This document shows positions 26,129 to 35,418 of a stretch of DNA of 64,000 bases, one piece after another (positions within the stretch are counted from its first letter, which is position 1; each line of letters opens with the position of its first letter). Below the pieces are notes generated by a model, which searched no databases, was not told where the DNA came from, and saw nothing but the letters and a program-made list of their open reading frames with translations. Location: NCBI GenBank assembly GCA_003349915.1, contig QFXE01000010.1, positions 124,001 to 188,000 of the forward strand, in the 5' to 3' direction. The stretch is from an endosymbiont of Escarpia spicata. Lineage in GTDB: Bacteria; Pseudomonadota; Gammaproteobacteria; Chromatiales; Chromatiaceae. The translations under genes and the position numbers were made by a program.

Positions 26129-26377
26129 GCAGTGTGCTCTCACCAGGATTAAGTGCCAATTCGATCACTTGCAGATTATATTATTAACGACAAATATCAT
26201 TAATAATCGCTAATTTAATGATATGGATCAACCAAACTTTTTTGTACACTGCCTATATTGATAGAGGGTTCTTTACGAATCTTAAGTATGTGTCGTCGGT
26301 TCTGGCAAAAGGAAATCGATCCAGGGCCGGTCGCTATTTTTCAGCCGTGTCATTATCTTGAAAGGAGATTACACATC

Positions 26378-26641
26378 ATGAAAAAGACTCTGCGTTTTGC
26401 TGCTGCTGCCGTTATTGCTGGAAGCGCCTTGCTGGCGACCTCCTCCGCTCAGGCATTTTGGGGACCATTCGACTGGTTTGATAATGATGACTACTATGGC
26501 GGTCCCTGGGGCGGTGGTCCTTGGGGTGGTTATCCAGGTTATGGCTATGGTGGTTATCCAGGTTATGGCGGTTACCCGTCATTGCCAAGGGCAAGGCGTT
26601 GTTTGACGAGGGCAAGTACCGCCACGCACAGGAGATCCTGA
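26378..26641 (+). CDS. Sulfur globule protein-like, C-terminus replaced by out-of-frame sequence
   Basis: 87 codons. A signal peptide (FAAAAVIAGSALLATSSAQA) is followed by FWGPFDWFDNDDYYGGPWGGG and the Gly/Tyr/Pro repeat GYPGYGYGGYPGYGGYP, matching the small secreted proteins that coat sulfur globules in Allochromatium-type bacteria. AAGGAG precedes the ATG by about 11 bases. At ~26577 the repeat ends and the frame runs out of phase through an alkylsulfatase fragment, giving 20 junk residues. The domain is therefore shortened; it may still be secreted. It is the main hint that this organism stores sulfur. Confidence 0.65.
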   Translation: MKKTLRFAAAAVIAGSALLATSSAQAFWGPFDWFDNDDYYGGPWGGGPWGGYPGYGYGGYPGYGGYPSLPRARRCLTRASTATHRRS

Positions 26642-26889
26642 ATAAGCTGGTGTATACCGAGCCACAGAACCAGGAGGCCAAGGACCTGCTGGCCGACGTG
26701 TTCGAGCAGATCGGCTATCAGCAGGAAAGCCCCAGCGTGCGCAACAGCTTTCTGGCCGCAGCCTATGAGTTGCGCAACGGAATACCCAGCGGTGCATCGC
26801 CCAAGACCACCGGCCCCGATATGATCCGTGCAATGACCACCGAGTTGTGGCTCGATTTCCTCGGTGTTCGTCTGGACAGCGCGAAAGCA
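26578..26889 (+). pseudogene. Alkylsulfatase (metallo-beta-lactamase type) internal fragment
   Basis: About 100 codons, from IAKGKALFDEGKYRHAQEIL to MTTELWLDFLGVRLDSAKA, match the helical dimerisation region and the start of the sterol-carrier-like domain of SdsA/YjcS-type alkylsulfatases. The catalytic metallo-beta-lactamase domain before it and the rest of the C-terminus after it are missing. It is fused out of frame to the sulfur globule gene. No function is expected. Confidence 0.8.
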
Positions 26890-27073
26890 GATGGTCGAGC
26901 CGCCTGCCAGCAGTGCGGGTGCCGGCTGATTATGACCACGGCGGTGGTCGCAGTTCGCGGCTGCCGCCAAGTCAGCCGATGGCGTGTTTCGATGGAATGG
27001 TGAAGATACGAAAAATGCCCGGAGAGATTCAGCCTTTGACTCCAGTCGAAGGAAAGGGATGTGACAAGATGTG

Positions 27074-27157
27074 ATGATTGCCGCCGGTCTCGCTGTTCTG
27101 CTCGCCTCTGGTGCGCACGGCGCCGGCTTTTATCTCCAGGAGGTAGGTACGCCGTGA
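27074..27157 (+). pseudogene. FadL/OmpP1-like outer membrane protein, N-terminal stub
   Basis: 27 codons: a signal-like IAAGLAVLLASGAHGAG followed by FYLQEVGTP, the usual mature start of FadL/TodX-type long-chain fatty acid or hydrocarbon porins, then TGA. No barrel sequence follows. Between 26890 and 27346 I see no complete gene. The call rests on a short match and could be chance. Confidence 0.4.
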
Positions 27158-27346
27158 AAAGGTGCTGGGTCAGGAGCACCAGAATACGGCTGCTGTGCGG
27201 GCAAACGATGCGTTTCTTCTCGAACAAATAAACTCACAGAAATTAAAAAGATAGTGCTTCCATCTGGAGCCATCTTAACTCGTTCTCGTCCCTTTCGACT
27301 GGCCTTAGTTAGCGTACGATTTTTTCCGTTTCGTGAGCAGACCCCT

Positions 27347-28333
27347 CTAACGCAGCTGGAGATTGTTGGTAAAACCGGTAATTCGCGCCAGTGTCTCAGC
27401 GGCTCCGGCACCCAGACGCTCGGCAAACCGATCCCATACATCCTCTTCCAGCGTGAAATCGACAATCTCCTCGGCACCGATTATCTCTCTGGCAACATAA
27501 CTACTGCTGCCAAAATCGTCCACCAATCCCATTTTCAGGGCTTCTTCCCCACTCCAGAAGAGTCCGCTGAATATCTCAGGGTATTCAGTGACTTTGAGGC
27601 GCTCTCCCCTTCCCTCACGGACGCTATTGATGAATTGGACGTGCAACTGATCCAGTAAGCGCTGAATATGCGCCTTATCAGGGTCACCCACAGGTGAGAA
27701 TGGATCCATGATGCCTTTGTTTTCGCCAGCAGTCATCAAGCGGCGCTCGATGCCTAACCCCTGCATCACATCAACAAAGCCAAATCCGTTCATCAATACA
27801 CCGATGGAGCCGACGAGGCTGCCTTTGTCCGCATAGATCTCATCCGCAGCGGCAGCGATGTAGTAACCGCCTGAGGCGCAGATATCCACGATTACCGCAT
27901 AGACTTTGATTTTGGGATTCTCTTTTCTCAGTCGGGTAATCTCTTCGTAAATATAACGCGACTGAACCGGACTGCCGCCCGGGGTATTCATACGCAGAAT
28001 GATGCCCTTGGTTTTCTCGTCCTCGAAGGCATTGCGCAGGCCGGTCACAACTTTGTCGGCACTGGCTTTGGTATCTGGGGCAATAACGCCGTTGACTTCG
28101 ACCAATGCCGTGTACTCTGTCGCAGTTGAAACACCCTTGCCCAAGTCATCGTTCCACCATAATGCCAAAAGAACAAAGAGATATAGAAAGGTCAGGCTTT
28201 TAAAAAAGATGCCCCATCGCCGGGTTCGACGACTTTCAGCAATGGAGCCCAACACAACCTTGTCCACCAGTTCCCTTTCCCAATCACTGGGAATGGATTG
28301 AGAACGTGGCTTGCCATTATTTATATCTGACAT
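27347..28333 (-). CDS. sppA: Signal peptide peptidase SppA, short form (S49)
   Basis: 328 residues. One membrane segment (IFFKSLTFLYLFVLLALWW, ~43-61) anchors a single S49 domain, as in the short SppA/SohB form; the E. coli protein is a double-length tandem. The nucleophile Ser is in DICASGGYYIAAAAD and the general-base Lys in TAGENKGIMDPFSP. LRMNTPGGSP and SLVGSIGVLMNGFGF are further family marks. It degrades cleaved signal peptides in the inner membrane. The HAD phosphatase and rluC lie upstream on the same strand, the order also found in Pseudomonas. Confidence 0.92.
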   Translation of the reverse strand: MSDINNGKPRSQSIPSDWERELVDKVVLGSIAESRRTRRWGIFFKSLTFLYLFVLLALWWNDDLGKGVSTATEYTALVEVNGVIAPDTKASADKVVTGLRNAFEDEKTKGIILRMNTPGGSPVQSRYIYEEITRLRKENPKIKVYAVIVDICASGGYYIAAAADEIYADKGSLVGSIGVLMNGFGFVDVMQGLGIERRLMTAGENKGIMDPFSPVGDPDKAHIQRLLDQLHVQFINSVREGRGERLKVTEYPEIFSGLFWSGEEALKMGLVDDFGSSSYVAREIIGAEEIVDFTLEEDVWDRFAERLGAGAAETLARITGFTNNLQLR

Positions 28334-28373
28334 GAATAAACCTTAATAATAAATTGTATTTTAAGTAAATTGA

Positions 28374-29033
28374 TTATTGTTTAATCTGCGATTCTAACCA
28401 CTTAGGGATGGCGGAAACGTCATGCAGACAGTCCAGGGGTTTGTGTCGGAGAAGACGCTCCTGACTATGAACACCATAGGTTACGCCAAGTGAGTGGGTG
28501 CCCGCATTGCTTGCCATTTCCAGATCGTACTCGGTATCACCAATCATCAACGCCTCGTGCGGCTCAACGCCGAGCCTATCGAGGATCTGTTCCAGCATTT
28601 CAGGATGGGGCTTGGAAAAAGTTTCATCAGCACAACGGGTTATATGGAAATACTCTCCTAACGCCGTAGCTTCCAGAACCTGATCCAACCCCTGCCGGCC
28701 CTTGCCCGTCGCCACTGCCAGCAGATAATCCTGCTGTGCCAGGGTTTCGATGACTTCTCGCGCTCCGTCGAACAGACTGGATGGGGTTTCGTTGCCGCCG
28801 AGGAAATGGTAACGATATCGGGAAACGACATTGTGGTGCAGTTCATCATCCGCGCCGGGAAACAGGGTATCTATGGCTTCTCTCAGACCCAGACCGATAA
28901 TATTACGTATCGCATCGTTACTCGGGCAGTCCAATCCAAGATCGTCTACCGCAGCCCGTACGCAGTCCACGATACGCGCCTCTGAGTCCATTAAAGTTCC
29001 ATCCCAATCAAATATTAACAGCTTAAACTTCAT
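28374..29033 (-). CDS. HAD-IA hydrolase, phosphoglycolate phosphatase-like
   Basis: 219 residues. Motif I FDWDGTLMDSE gives the nucleophile and acid Asp; motif II is VATGKG, the conserved Lys lies in TFSKPHPEM, and motif IV is MIGDTEYDLEMA. A helical cap (~15-80) sits between I and II, as in subfamily IA enzymes. The start ATG overlaps the rluC stop by 4 bases, so translation is coupled. The substrate is unknown; enzymes at this locus are often named phosphoglycolate phosphatase or beta-phosphoglucomutase-like by homology only. Confidence 0.9.
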   Translation of the reverse strand: MKFKLLIFDWDGTLMDSEARIVDCVRAAVDDLGLDCPSNDAIRNIIGLGLREAIDTLFPGADDELHHNVVSRYRYHFLGGNETPSSLFDGAREVIETLAQQDYLLAVATGKGRQGLDQVLEATALGEYFHITRCADETFSKPHPEMLEQILDRLGVEPHEALMIGDTEYDLEMASNAGTHSLGVTYGVHSQERLLRHKPLDCLHDVSAIPKWLESQIKQ

Positions 29034-29992
29034 CTATTTTCTTCATCCAGTTTTTCAAGCAGGGTTTCCAACTCCGAAGGAAGTGGCGCCTTGATTTCAA
29101 AATCTCTCTTCTCACCTGGCCAGCGGAACTTCAATTTATGTGCGTGCAAAAACAGCCGTTTCAATCCCAGCTTGCGCATTTCCCGATTGGCCGCTTCATC
29201 ACCGTATTTAGTGTCGCCCAGCACCGGTGAGCCCAACCAGGCGCTGTGAACGCGAATCTGATGTGTTCTTCCGGTGATGAGTTCGGCCTCCACAAGCGTG
29301 TAATTCCGAAATCGTCTCAAGCGTTGAAAGCGGGTCTGGGCCGACTTTCCTTCCGGATCGACCCTGACCAGCCTCTCTCCACCTTGGAGGGTATTTTTCA
29401 GAAGGGGGGCATCTGCATTTTTACGACCTTTGCGCCAACTGCCCGCAACCAGTGCGAGATACCGTTTATCGACTCGATTATTCCGCATAAGTTCATGCAA
29501 TATCCTTAGGGCACTGCGTTTCTTGCTGATCAGCAGGCAGCCAGATGTCACGCGATCCAGACGATGCACCAATTCCAGGTGATGATCTTCGGGCCGTAGC
29601 TCGCGTAGTGCCTCAATGACTCCAAAATTCAGCCCACTACCACCATGAACAGCAATGCCAGAGGGTTTGTTTAGGACTAAAAAGCGGTCATTTTCGAAGA
29701 TAATGGCGCTTTCCAACTGCGCAAGGAGGTTTTTCGTCGGCTTGGGTTTTTCTGCGGGATCGGCCATACGAACAGGAGGGATGCGTACCATATCCCCGTC
29801 CTTCAAGCGATAAGCCGCCTTCACCCGCCCCTTGTTAACCCGCACTTCCCCCCTTCGCAGGATGCGATAGACAAAACTTTTCGGTACGCCCTTGAGTTCC
29901 CGCAACAGAAAATTGTCGATTCTCTGCCCCGCGAAATCCGCCTCCACGGTGACAAATCGGACTGTTGGAGAATTCTTTTTTGATTCTGACAT
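29030..29992 (-). CDS. rluC: 23S rRNA pseudouridine(955/2504/2580) synthase RluC
   Basis: 320 residues. N-terminal S4 RNA-binding domain (QRIDNFLLRELKGVPKSFVYRILRRGEVRVNKGRVK) then the RluA-family domain with the catalytic Asp in LVHRLDRVTSGCLLI. The end RTHQIRVHSAWLGSPVLGDTKYGD is typical. The S4 domain and the neighbour rne point to RluC rather than RluA or RluD. It isomerises three uridines in 23S rRNA. It is divergent from rne across a ~600-base gap that holds the promoter of rne. Confidence 0.93.
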   Translation of the reverse strand: MSESKKNSPTVRFVTVEADFAGQRIDNFLLRELKGVPKSFVYRILRRGEVRVNKGRVKAAYRLKDGDMVRIPPVRMADPAEKPKPTKNLLAQLESAIIFENDRFLVLNKPSGIAVHGGSGLNFGVIEALRELRPEDHHLELVHRLDRVTSGCLLISKKRSALRILHELMRNNRVDKRYLALVAGSWRKGRKNADAPLLKNTLQGGERLVRVDPEGKSAQTRFQRLRRFRNYTLVEAELITGRTHQIRVHSAWLGSPVLGDTKYGDEAANREMRKLGLKRLFLHAHKLKFRWPGEKRDFEIKAPLPSELETLLEKLDEENR

Positions 29993-30020
29993 TTAGCGGC
30001 TTTTTTCTATCGTTAAGTCA

Positions 30021-30049
30021 TTGCTAGGCAAGAGAAAGATTGTTATATT
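30021..30049 (+). promoter_or_regulatory. Sigma-70 promoter of rne
   Basis: TTGCTA at 30021-30026, a 17-base spacer and TATATT at 30044-30049, a near-consensus arrangement on the strand of rne. Transcription would start near 30056, about 540 bases before the rne start. Confidence 0.65.
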
Positions 30050-30055
30050 GCCAAT

Positions 30056-30595
30056 TGATTTTTTTGACGGTGGCCGAGCCTTGCAGCACAGCCGTCGTCA
30101 GCGCGGTAAGAGATTAGATAGCCTGTAGGGGATTTTTCCCTTCAGGAAGATAATTCAGCATATCGCAAGGGCCCCTGCCCCATAATTATTGCCAACACCT
30201 CGTCCAACACAGACAGAGAGATTGGCCTCTCAGGCGGCCCAGGGCTGTGCTGACCGAGCAAACAGGTGCCACATGCGGCCCGTCTTGCTGAGCTCTTCTG
30301 CGGCACATAAGCGATGCGGTCATAAAATTTATGATCCAGAGCGCTGCGTTGCCGGTTTGGCAAAGTGCCTTACAGAAGTTCTAGAGAACGGTTGACCGCC
30401 AGATGGCGAACTTTAACAGCTTTTCAACTGCCCGAGCCAGTTTCGGGAAACGATCGTGGGTAAAACGACTTTGCCCTCAACTCGACAGCCAGAAGAAAAC
30501 GGGAGCTGACTGAACAGAATGCAGTCAGACCGTGACTTAATGTGCGGATTTCCGCCTGCTGTGACGAGACTCGAGCAGTTGCATGGATAGAAAAT
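30056..30595 (+). promoter_or_regulatory. Long structured 5' leader of rne (candidate autoregulatory element)
   Basis: No gene is supported here. Hairpins are visible: CCTG-AGGG pairing with CCCT-CAGG around a T-T mismatch (30122-30146), and CTGACTG/CAGTCAG (30506-30512 with 30522-30528). In E. coli the rne leader (about 360 bases) folds into stem-loops cleaved by RNase E itself, which tunes rne mRNA decay. The present leader is longer and its sequence differs, so the same role is an inference from position and length. Confidence 0.5.
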
Positions 30596-33472
30596 ATGAA
30601 ACGCATGCTAATCAATGCAACTCAATCAGAGGAGTTGCGTGTTGCCATCGTCGATGGCCAAAAACTTTTCAATCTGGATATCGAACTTCCCGGCCGGGAA
30701 CAGAAAAAAGCCAACATCTACAAAGGGCGCATTACTCGGGTGGAACCCAGTCTTGAGGCTGCCTTCGTCGAGTACGGCGCAGAACGTCACGGCTTTTTGC
30801 CGCTAAAAGAGATCTCCCGGAGCTACTTCTCCGAGTCCGCGCAACAGTCTTCCAAGCGCGTAAATATCCAGGACGCCATCAAGGAAGGCCAGGAAGTTGT
30901 GGTCCAGGTCGAAAAGGAGGAGCGTGGCAATAAAGGCGCTGCACTGACGACCTTTATCTCCCTGGCGGGACGCTATCTCGTGTTGATGCCCAACAACCCC
31001 AGGGCTGGAGGCGTCTCACGCCGCATCGAAGGTCAGGATCGGGCTGACCTGCGCGAGGCAATGAGTGCGTTGACCATCCCCGATAATATGGGACTGATCG
31101 TTCGTACTGCGGGTATCGGCAAGAACTCGGAAGAGTTGCAGTGGGATCTGGATTATCTGGATCAGCTCTGGCAGGCCATCGATAATTCCGCAAGCAGCAA
31201 ACAGGCGCCTTTTCTTATTTATCAGGAAAGCAATGTCATCATTCGATGCATCCGCGACTATCTACGGGTGGATATTGGCGAAATAGTCATCGACGATGCG
31301 GATGTCTACTCCCAGGCCGAGCGTTTTATCAACCAGGTCATGCCGCAATATTCCAAGAAGTTGCGCCGCTACCAGGACGAGGTGCCCCTTTTCAGCCGCT
31401 TTCAGATTGAAAGTCAAATCGAATCAGCCTTTCAACGTGAGGTGCGACTACCATCCGGTGGAGCTATAGTAATCGATCCTACCGAGGCACTGACCTCTAT
31501 CGACATCAACTCAGCCCGTGCAACCAAAGGCGCGGACATTGAAGAGACAGCACGCAATACCAATCTGGAAGCAGCGGACGAGGTCGCCCGCCAGTTGCGA
31601 CTGCGGGACCTTGGCGGCCTGTTCGTCATCGATTTTATCGATATGACTCCTGCCCGCAACCAACGGGAGGTGGAAAATCGTCTGAAAGATGCACTCAAGG
31701 AGGATCGAGCCAGAGTCCAGATAGGCCGTATCTCACGATTTGGTCTGTTGGAGATGTCCCGGCAGCGACTCCGTCCCTCTCTCGGTGAAGCCAGCGAACA
31801 GGTCTGCCCTCGTTGTAATGGCCACGGTACCGTCAGAGGCGTCGAGTCACTTGGTCTCTCTATCCTGCGTATCATCGAAGAAGAGGCAATGAAGGAGAAC
31901 ACTGGACGCATTATCGCCCAGTTGCCGGTCGACGTAGCCACTTTCCTGCTCAATGAGAAACGCACAGCGATTCACGATATCGAAAATCGTCAAACCATTA
32001 GTGTTGTACTGGTGCCAAACACCAGCCTGGAGACACCGAATTACCGCATTGAACGGGTGAAGAGCAGTGAGTTGCCTGAAGACCAGGATGATGCTGCCAG
32101 TTATAAAATGGTGGAGAAGGAAACCTCCGAGGCACCGGTCTTTGCCAGGGTGGAGCAGCCCAAAAGTGAGCAGCCCACGGTCAAAACGATTGCCCCTGCA
32201 TCCCCTGCTCCTCAACGCGCTATCCAACCAGAAGCGAAGAGTTCGGAAGCAAAAAGTGAAGAAAACGGCTTTCTCAAGAAGATCTTCACCAGCCTTTTCT
32301 CTCATCGTGCTGAGGAAAAAAAGGAAGAACCTGAAGAACAGAAGAGAGAGGCATCCAAGCAACGCCAAAACCAGCGCAACAGACGTGATGGACAGGGCTC
32401 TCGCAGTCGAGGCGGACGGAGGCGTTCCGGCGGCAATAACCGTCGCAGTGGAAACAGGCGCAATGCCGATGAAGCGGAAACCGGTCAGAGCCAGGGCCAG
32501 AAGAGCCAGCCTCAGCGCGGTGAACAGAAAAAGCGGCAGGAACAAAAAAAGCCCACCAAGGAAGCGCCGAAACAACAGGTCGTCGAAGCAGAAAACGTGC
32601 AAGCCGAAACAGGTAGAGATGACGCGCCAAAACCCAAAGGTAGCCGTAGCGATTCACGCCGTGGACGCCGAGGTGGACGTCGCCGTCGCCCAAGCGATGA
32701 GCGTGAACAGAGCCAGCAGGGTCAGCCGAAAGAGTCAGAAAAAGCTGAACGCTTTTCAATTGATGCGATCCCTGCCCCGACAAGGCCGACCGCAGAGGAT
32801 GTGAGTCCCTCTCCACCCAAAGCCGAGGCACCTGCGCCTAAGCGCGCCAAGCCAGCGGTTAGCGAGACTACAACCGAAAAAGTAGCCCCGAAGCCTAAGA
32901 GTGCGCCGGAAAAGAAGCCAGAAATGGTGGTAACAAAACCGGTTACTGCTCCACCAAAAACACAGGGAAATACGCCACAGCCAGAACCAAAACCAAAACC
33001 TGCTGCCCCGGTGGAACCCAAAGCAGCACCGAAAAAGCTGGTTCAGATCACAACCAAAAAAGTCATAAAGACAGAAGAGAAGGTTGCACGAAAGGAAGAG
33101 AAAGAACCTAAGGAGAGGGCCGCTCCAAAACCAAAGGCTGTCAGAAAGAAGCGGGCTGCTGCGAAACCAAAAGCGAAGACCTCCACAGCGGAGAAAACTT
33201 CGGCTGAGGCCCCTGCCAAATCCCAGGAGGAGAAGCCGAAACCTTCTGCCACGATAGAAAAAGCGGTTGCCAGAAAACAGAATAAACAGTCTGCAGCAGC
33301 GAAAGAAGAGAAAAAACCGGCATCAGTACCGTCTGAAACTATCGTCAAGGCGGCATCGGCTAAACCTAAACCTGCGGCAGAGGCGCCTAAACCGTCGGTC
33401 CAGGCAGAGAAGAAACCCACCGCAGTGGCCTCTCAGAAAGAGAGTACACCTGCTGAAAAGTCGGATGATTGA
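30596..33472 (+). CDS. rne: Ribonuclease E
   Basis: 958 residues from ATG 30596 ([20 protein letters not shown]). S1 RNA-binding region ~38-120; catalytic Asp303 ([12 protein letters not shown]) and Asp346 ([13 protein letters not shown]); zinc-link Cys404 and Cys407 in CPRCNGHG. These numbers equal those of E. coli RNase E, so the catalytic half is intact. After ~520 the chain is low-complexity: an Arg-rich RNA-binding patch ([20 protein letters not shown]), a second ([11 protein letters not shown]), then a long Lys/Ala/Pro/Glu tail that would scaffold a degradosome. It makes 5'-monophosphate-dependent cuts in mRNA and in rRNA and tRNA precursors. The synteny with rluC, HAD and sppA supports the call. 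Confidence 0.97.
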   Translation: MKRMLINATQSEELRVAIVDGQKLFNLDIELPGREQKKANIYKGRITRVEPSLEAAFVEYGAERHGFLPLKEISRSYFSESAQQSSKRVNIQDAIKEGQEVVVQVEKEERGNKGAALTTFISLAGRYLVLMPNNPRAGGVSRRIEGQDRADLREAMSALTIPDNMGLIVRTAGIGKNSEELQWDLDYLDQLWQAIDNSASSKQAPFLIYQESNVIIRCIRDYLRVDIGEIVIDDADVYSQAERFINQVMPQYSKKLRRYQDEVPLFSRFQIESQIESAFQREVRLPSGGAIVIDPTEALTSIDINSARATKGADIEETARNTNLEAADEVARQLRLRDLGGLFVIDFIDMTPARNQREVENRLKDALKEDRARVQIGRISRFGLLEMSRQRLRPSLGEASEQVCPRCNGHGTVRGVESLGLSILRIIEEEAMKENTGRIIAQLPVDVATFLLNEKRTAIHDIENRQTISVVLVPNTSLETPNYRIERVKSSELPEDQDDAASYKMVEKETSEAPVFARVEQPKSEQPTVKTIAPASPAPQRAIQPEAKSSEAKSEENGFLKKIFTSLFSHRAEEKKEEPEEQKREASKQRQNQRNRRDGQGSRSRGGRRRSGGNNRRSGNRRNADEAETGQSQGQKSQPQRGEQKKRQEQKKPTKEAPKQQVVEAENVQAETGRDDAPKPKGSRSDSRRGRRGGRRRRPSDEREQSQQGQPKESEKAERFSIDAIPAPTRPTAEDVSPSPPKAEAPAPKRAKPAVSETTTEKVAPKPKSAPEKKPEMVVTKPVTAPPKTQGNTPQPEPKPKPAAPVEPKAAPKKLVQITTKKVIKTEEKVARKEEKEPKERAAPKPKAVRKKRAAAKPKAKTSTAEKTSAEAPAKSQEEKPKPSATIEKAVARKQNKQSAAAKEEKKPASVPSETIVKAASAKPKPAAEAPKPSVQAEKKPTAVASQKESTPAEKSDD

Positions 33473-33487
33473 ATAAAACCAGGCTGC

Positions 33488-33545
33488 GTAGGGTGCGCCG
33501 TGCGCACCCTGCCTCCTGGCTGAATCCGCAAGCTGCACACCCTAC
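33488..33545. repeat. Dispersed palindromic repeat overlapping a stop codon
   Basis: Left arm 33488-33508 is identical to the other copies; the right arm is degraded to GCACACCCTAC (33535-33545). Its TAGGG on the minus strand supplies the TAG stop of the phosphatase gene that ends at 33542. Confidence 0.75.
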
Positions 33546-34057
33546 AGGTTCCGTTCTTTGATCCTGCTCAACAGCCCGATAGAAGCCGCTTCCACCAGAT
33601 CGAAGACGTTTTCAAACCCAGCGGGACCACCGTAATAAGGGTCAGGAACTTCACGAACCTCCAGATGCGGGGCAAAGTCGAGAAAAAGGTGGAGTTTCTC
33701 TTCCAGACCCGGCGGGCAAAGAGTCATCAGGTCATCATAATTTGACCGGTCCATAGCGAGAATATAGTCAAACTGCTCAAAATCTTCCGGTATCGCCTGG
33801 CGGGCTCGCAGATCACTCAGATCGACATCGCGATTTAGGGCAGTCTGCTGAGCTCTGCGATCCGGGTTACCACCAATATGGAAATCAATAGTACCGGCTG
33901 AATCCGTGGCTATCAGGTGAGCCAGCCCCTCCTTGTCGACCAGCGCGCGAAAAACACCCTGAGCTGTTGGGGAGCGACAGATATTGCCCATGCAGACAAA
34001 AAGTACTTTGACTGCCGCTTCGACTTTCGGTTTTCTACCAAACATTTGAAATCTCAT
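33542..34057 (-). CDS. Low-molecular-weight protein-tyrosine phosphatase
   Basis: 171 residues. The P-loop VCMGNICRSPTA gives nucleophile Cys and Arg (CX5R with Ser), and the general-acid Asp is in VPDPYYGG. MDRSNYDDLM is another family mark. The ~20 residues before the domain (MRFQMFGRKPKVEAAVK) are extra and basic; a start at the second Met (34045) is equally possible. In Pseudomonas a related gene lies beside rne and murB. It dephosphorylates protein tyrosine, often on exopolysaccharide kinases. The final stop codon is provided by a palindromic repeat. Confidence 0.9.
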   Translation of the reverse strand: MRFQMFGRKPKVEAAVKVLFVCMGNICRSPTAQGVFRALVDKEGLAHLIATDSAGTIDFHIGGNPDRRAQQTALNRDVDLSDLRARQAIPEDFEQFDYILAMDRSNYDDLMTLCPPGLEEKLHLFLDFAPHLEVREVPDPYYGGPAGFENVFDLVEAASIGLLSRIKERNL

Positions 34058-34087
34058 AGCGATAAAGGTACGTGTATTAATGCTTTT

Positions 34088-34768
34088 TCAGCACCGATAA
34101 GATGTCGGATCGTCAATAGCCGCATCCTGAAATCCTTTGGCCCGCAGGCGGCATGAGTCGCAAACGCCACAGGCCCTGCCTTCTGGATCCGCCTGATAGC
34201 AGGAGATCGTAAGACTATAGTCCACACCAAGACGGATGCCGGTGGAGATAATCTCCGCTTTGCTCATATCGATCAGTGGCGTGTGAACTTTGAACCGCTC
34301 TCCCTCAACCCCCGCTTTGGTGGCAATATTGGCGAGTCGCTCGAATGAGTGGATAAATTCCGGCCGGCAATCCGGATAGCCGGAGTAGTCGACCGCATTG
34401 ACGCCGATAAAGATATCCTGTGCACCCAGCACTTCAGCCCAACCCAGGGCCAGGGAGAGAAACACTGTATTGCGGGCAGGCACATAGGTGACGGGTATAC
34501 CCTCCTCCGCATGATCCGGCACCGGGATGGCACTGTCAGTAAGCGCGGAGCCTCCAATCGTCTCCAAACCGATGCGAACCATTTTGTGCTCGGCGGTATT
34601 CAGTGATTGCGCCACCCGCCTTGCCGCGCTCAACTCCGCCATATGCCGCTGTCCATACTCCATACTCAATGCATGGCAGACATAACCTTGCTGCTGAGCC
34701 ATGGCAAGAACAGTAGCGGAATCGAGTCCGCCTGAAAGTAAAATTACAGCCTTCTTTGTCTTTAGCAT
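34088..34768 (-). CDS. queC: 7-cyano-7-deazaguanine synthase QueC
   Basis: 226 residues from ATG 34768, which overlaps the queE stop codon by seven bases (ATGCTAA), a sign of coupled translation. PP-loop ATP-binding motif [14 protein letters not shown]; then [14 protein letters not shown] and the zinc ligands [17 protein letters not shown] near the end. It converts 7-carboxy-7-deazaguanine and ammonia to preQ0 with ATP in the queuosine pathway. All key residues are present. Confidence 0.95.
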   Translation of the reverse strand: MLKTKKAVILLSGGLDSATVLAMAQQQGYVCHALSMEYGQRHMAELSAARRVAQSLNTAEHKMVRIGLETIGGSALTDSAIPVPDHAEEGIPVTYVPARNTVFLSLALGWAEVLGAQDIFIGVNAVDYSGYPDCRPEFIHSFERLANIATKAGVEGERFKVHTPLIDMSKAEIISTGIRLGVDYSLTISCYQADPEGRACGVCDSCRLRAKGFQDAAIDDPTSYRC

Positions 34769-35418
34769 CCCGGCTGTTCGCCCCATAGCATTTTATGCAG
34801 TTGCAGCTGGAAGCGTACAGTCAATCTGTCACGGATAATCCACTCAGCCAGTGCGGCCGCATCCTGCCTGCCGTGTACCGGAGAGAAGAGCACTTCGCAA
34901 CGTTCAGTCAGCGTATACTTTACGAGTTGCTCGCAACTCCATAGATAATCCGCTTCATCACAGATGACGAATTTCACCTGATCATTGGCTGTCAGAAGAT
35001 CAATATTGGCATAGTTGTTTTTTGCCGATTCTGCAGAACCCGGGGTTTTGAGATCCACGATCCTGGAGACGCGCCTGTCCACCTGAGAAATATCGAGTGC
35101 ACCACTGGTCTCGAGTGAGACCCGATATCCGGCATCACAAAGCGCAGTCAGTAGTGGTAAAACCCCTTTTTGTGACAACGGCTCTCCGCCGGTTACACAG
35201 ACATAGTGGGGTTGATAGACTTCGACTTCAGAAAGAATCGTGGGAAGCTCCCACCACTCTCCACCCGTGAAGGCATATTCCGTATCGCAATAGCTGCAGC
35301 GAAGCGGACAACCGGTAAGCCGGACAAAGACGGTGGGAAAGCCACTGCTGCGACTTTCGCCCTGCAGGGAGTGGAATATCTCGGTAATGCGCAGCTGTAA
35401 CGGTGCTGCTGTGGCCAT
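34762..35418 (-). CDS. queE: 7-carboxy-7-deazaguanine synthase QueE
   Basis: 218 residues from ATG 35418, sharing one base with the cpoB stop (TGATG). Radical SAM enzyme: [12 protein letters not shown], then the cluster motif [14 protein letters not shown], and VTGGEPL. It ring-contracts 6-carboxytetrahydropterin to 7-carboxy-7-deazaguanine and needs a [4Fe-4S] cluster. It hands product to QueC encoded next. The pair follows the Tol-Pal genes, an order common in gammaproteobacteria. Confidence 0.95.
   Translation of the reverse strand: MATAAPLQLRITEIFHSLQGESRSSGFPTVFVRLTGCPLRCSYCDTEYAFTGGEWWELPTILSEVEVYQPHYVCVTGGEPLSQKGVLPLLTALCDAGYRVSLETSGALDISQVDRRVSRIVDLKTPGSAESAKNNYANIDLLTANDQVKFVICDEADYLWSCEQLVKYTLTERCEVLFSPVHGRQDAAALAEWIIRDRLTVRFQLQLHKMLWGEQPGC

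Noticed and set aside
27113-27128. GGTGCGCACGGCGCC resembles an arm of the palindromic repeat
   Set aside because: The match is partial, lacks the TAGGG end and lies in the FadL-like signal sequence, where it can be explained by coding of SGAHGAG.
31432-33420. Several long frames on the minus strand inside rne
   Set aside because: They are shadows of the biased rne sequence, have no ribosome sites or domains, and rne is certain.
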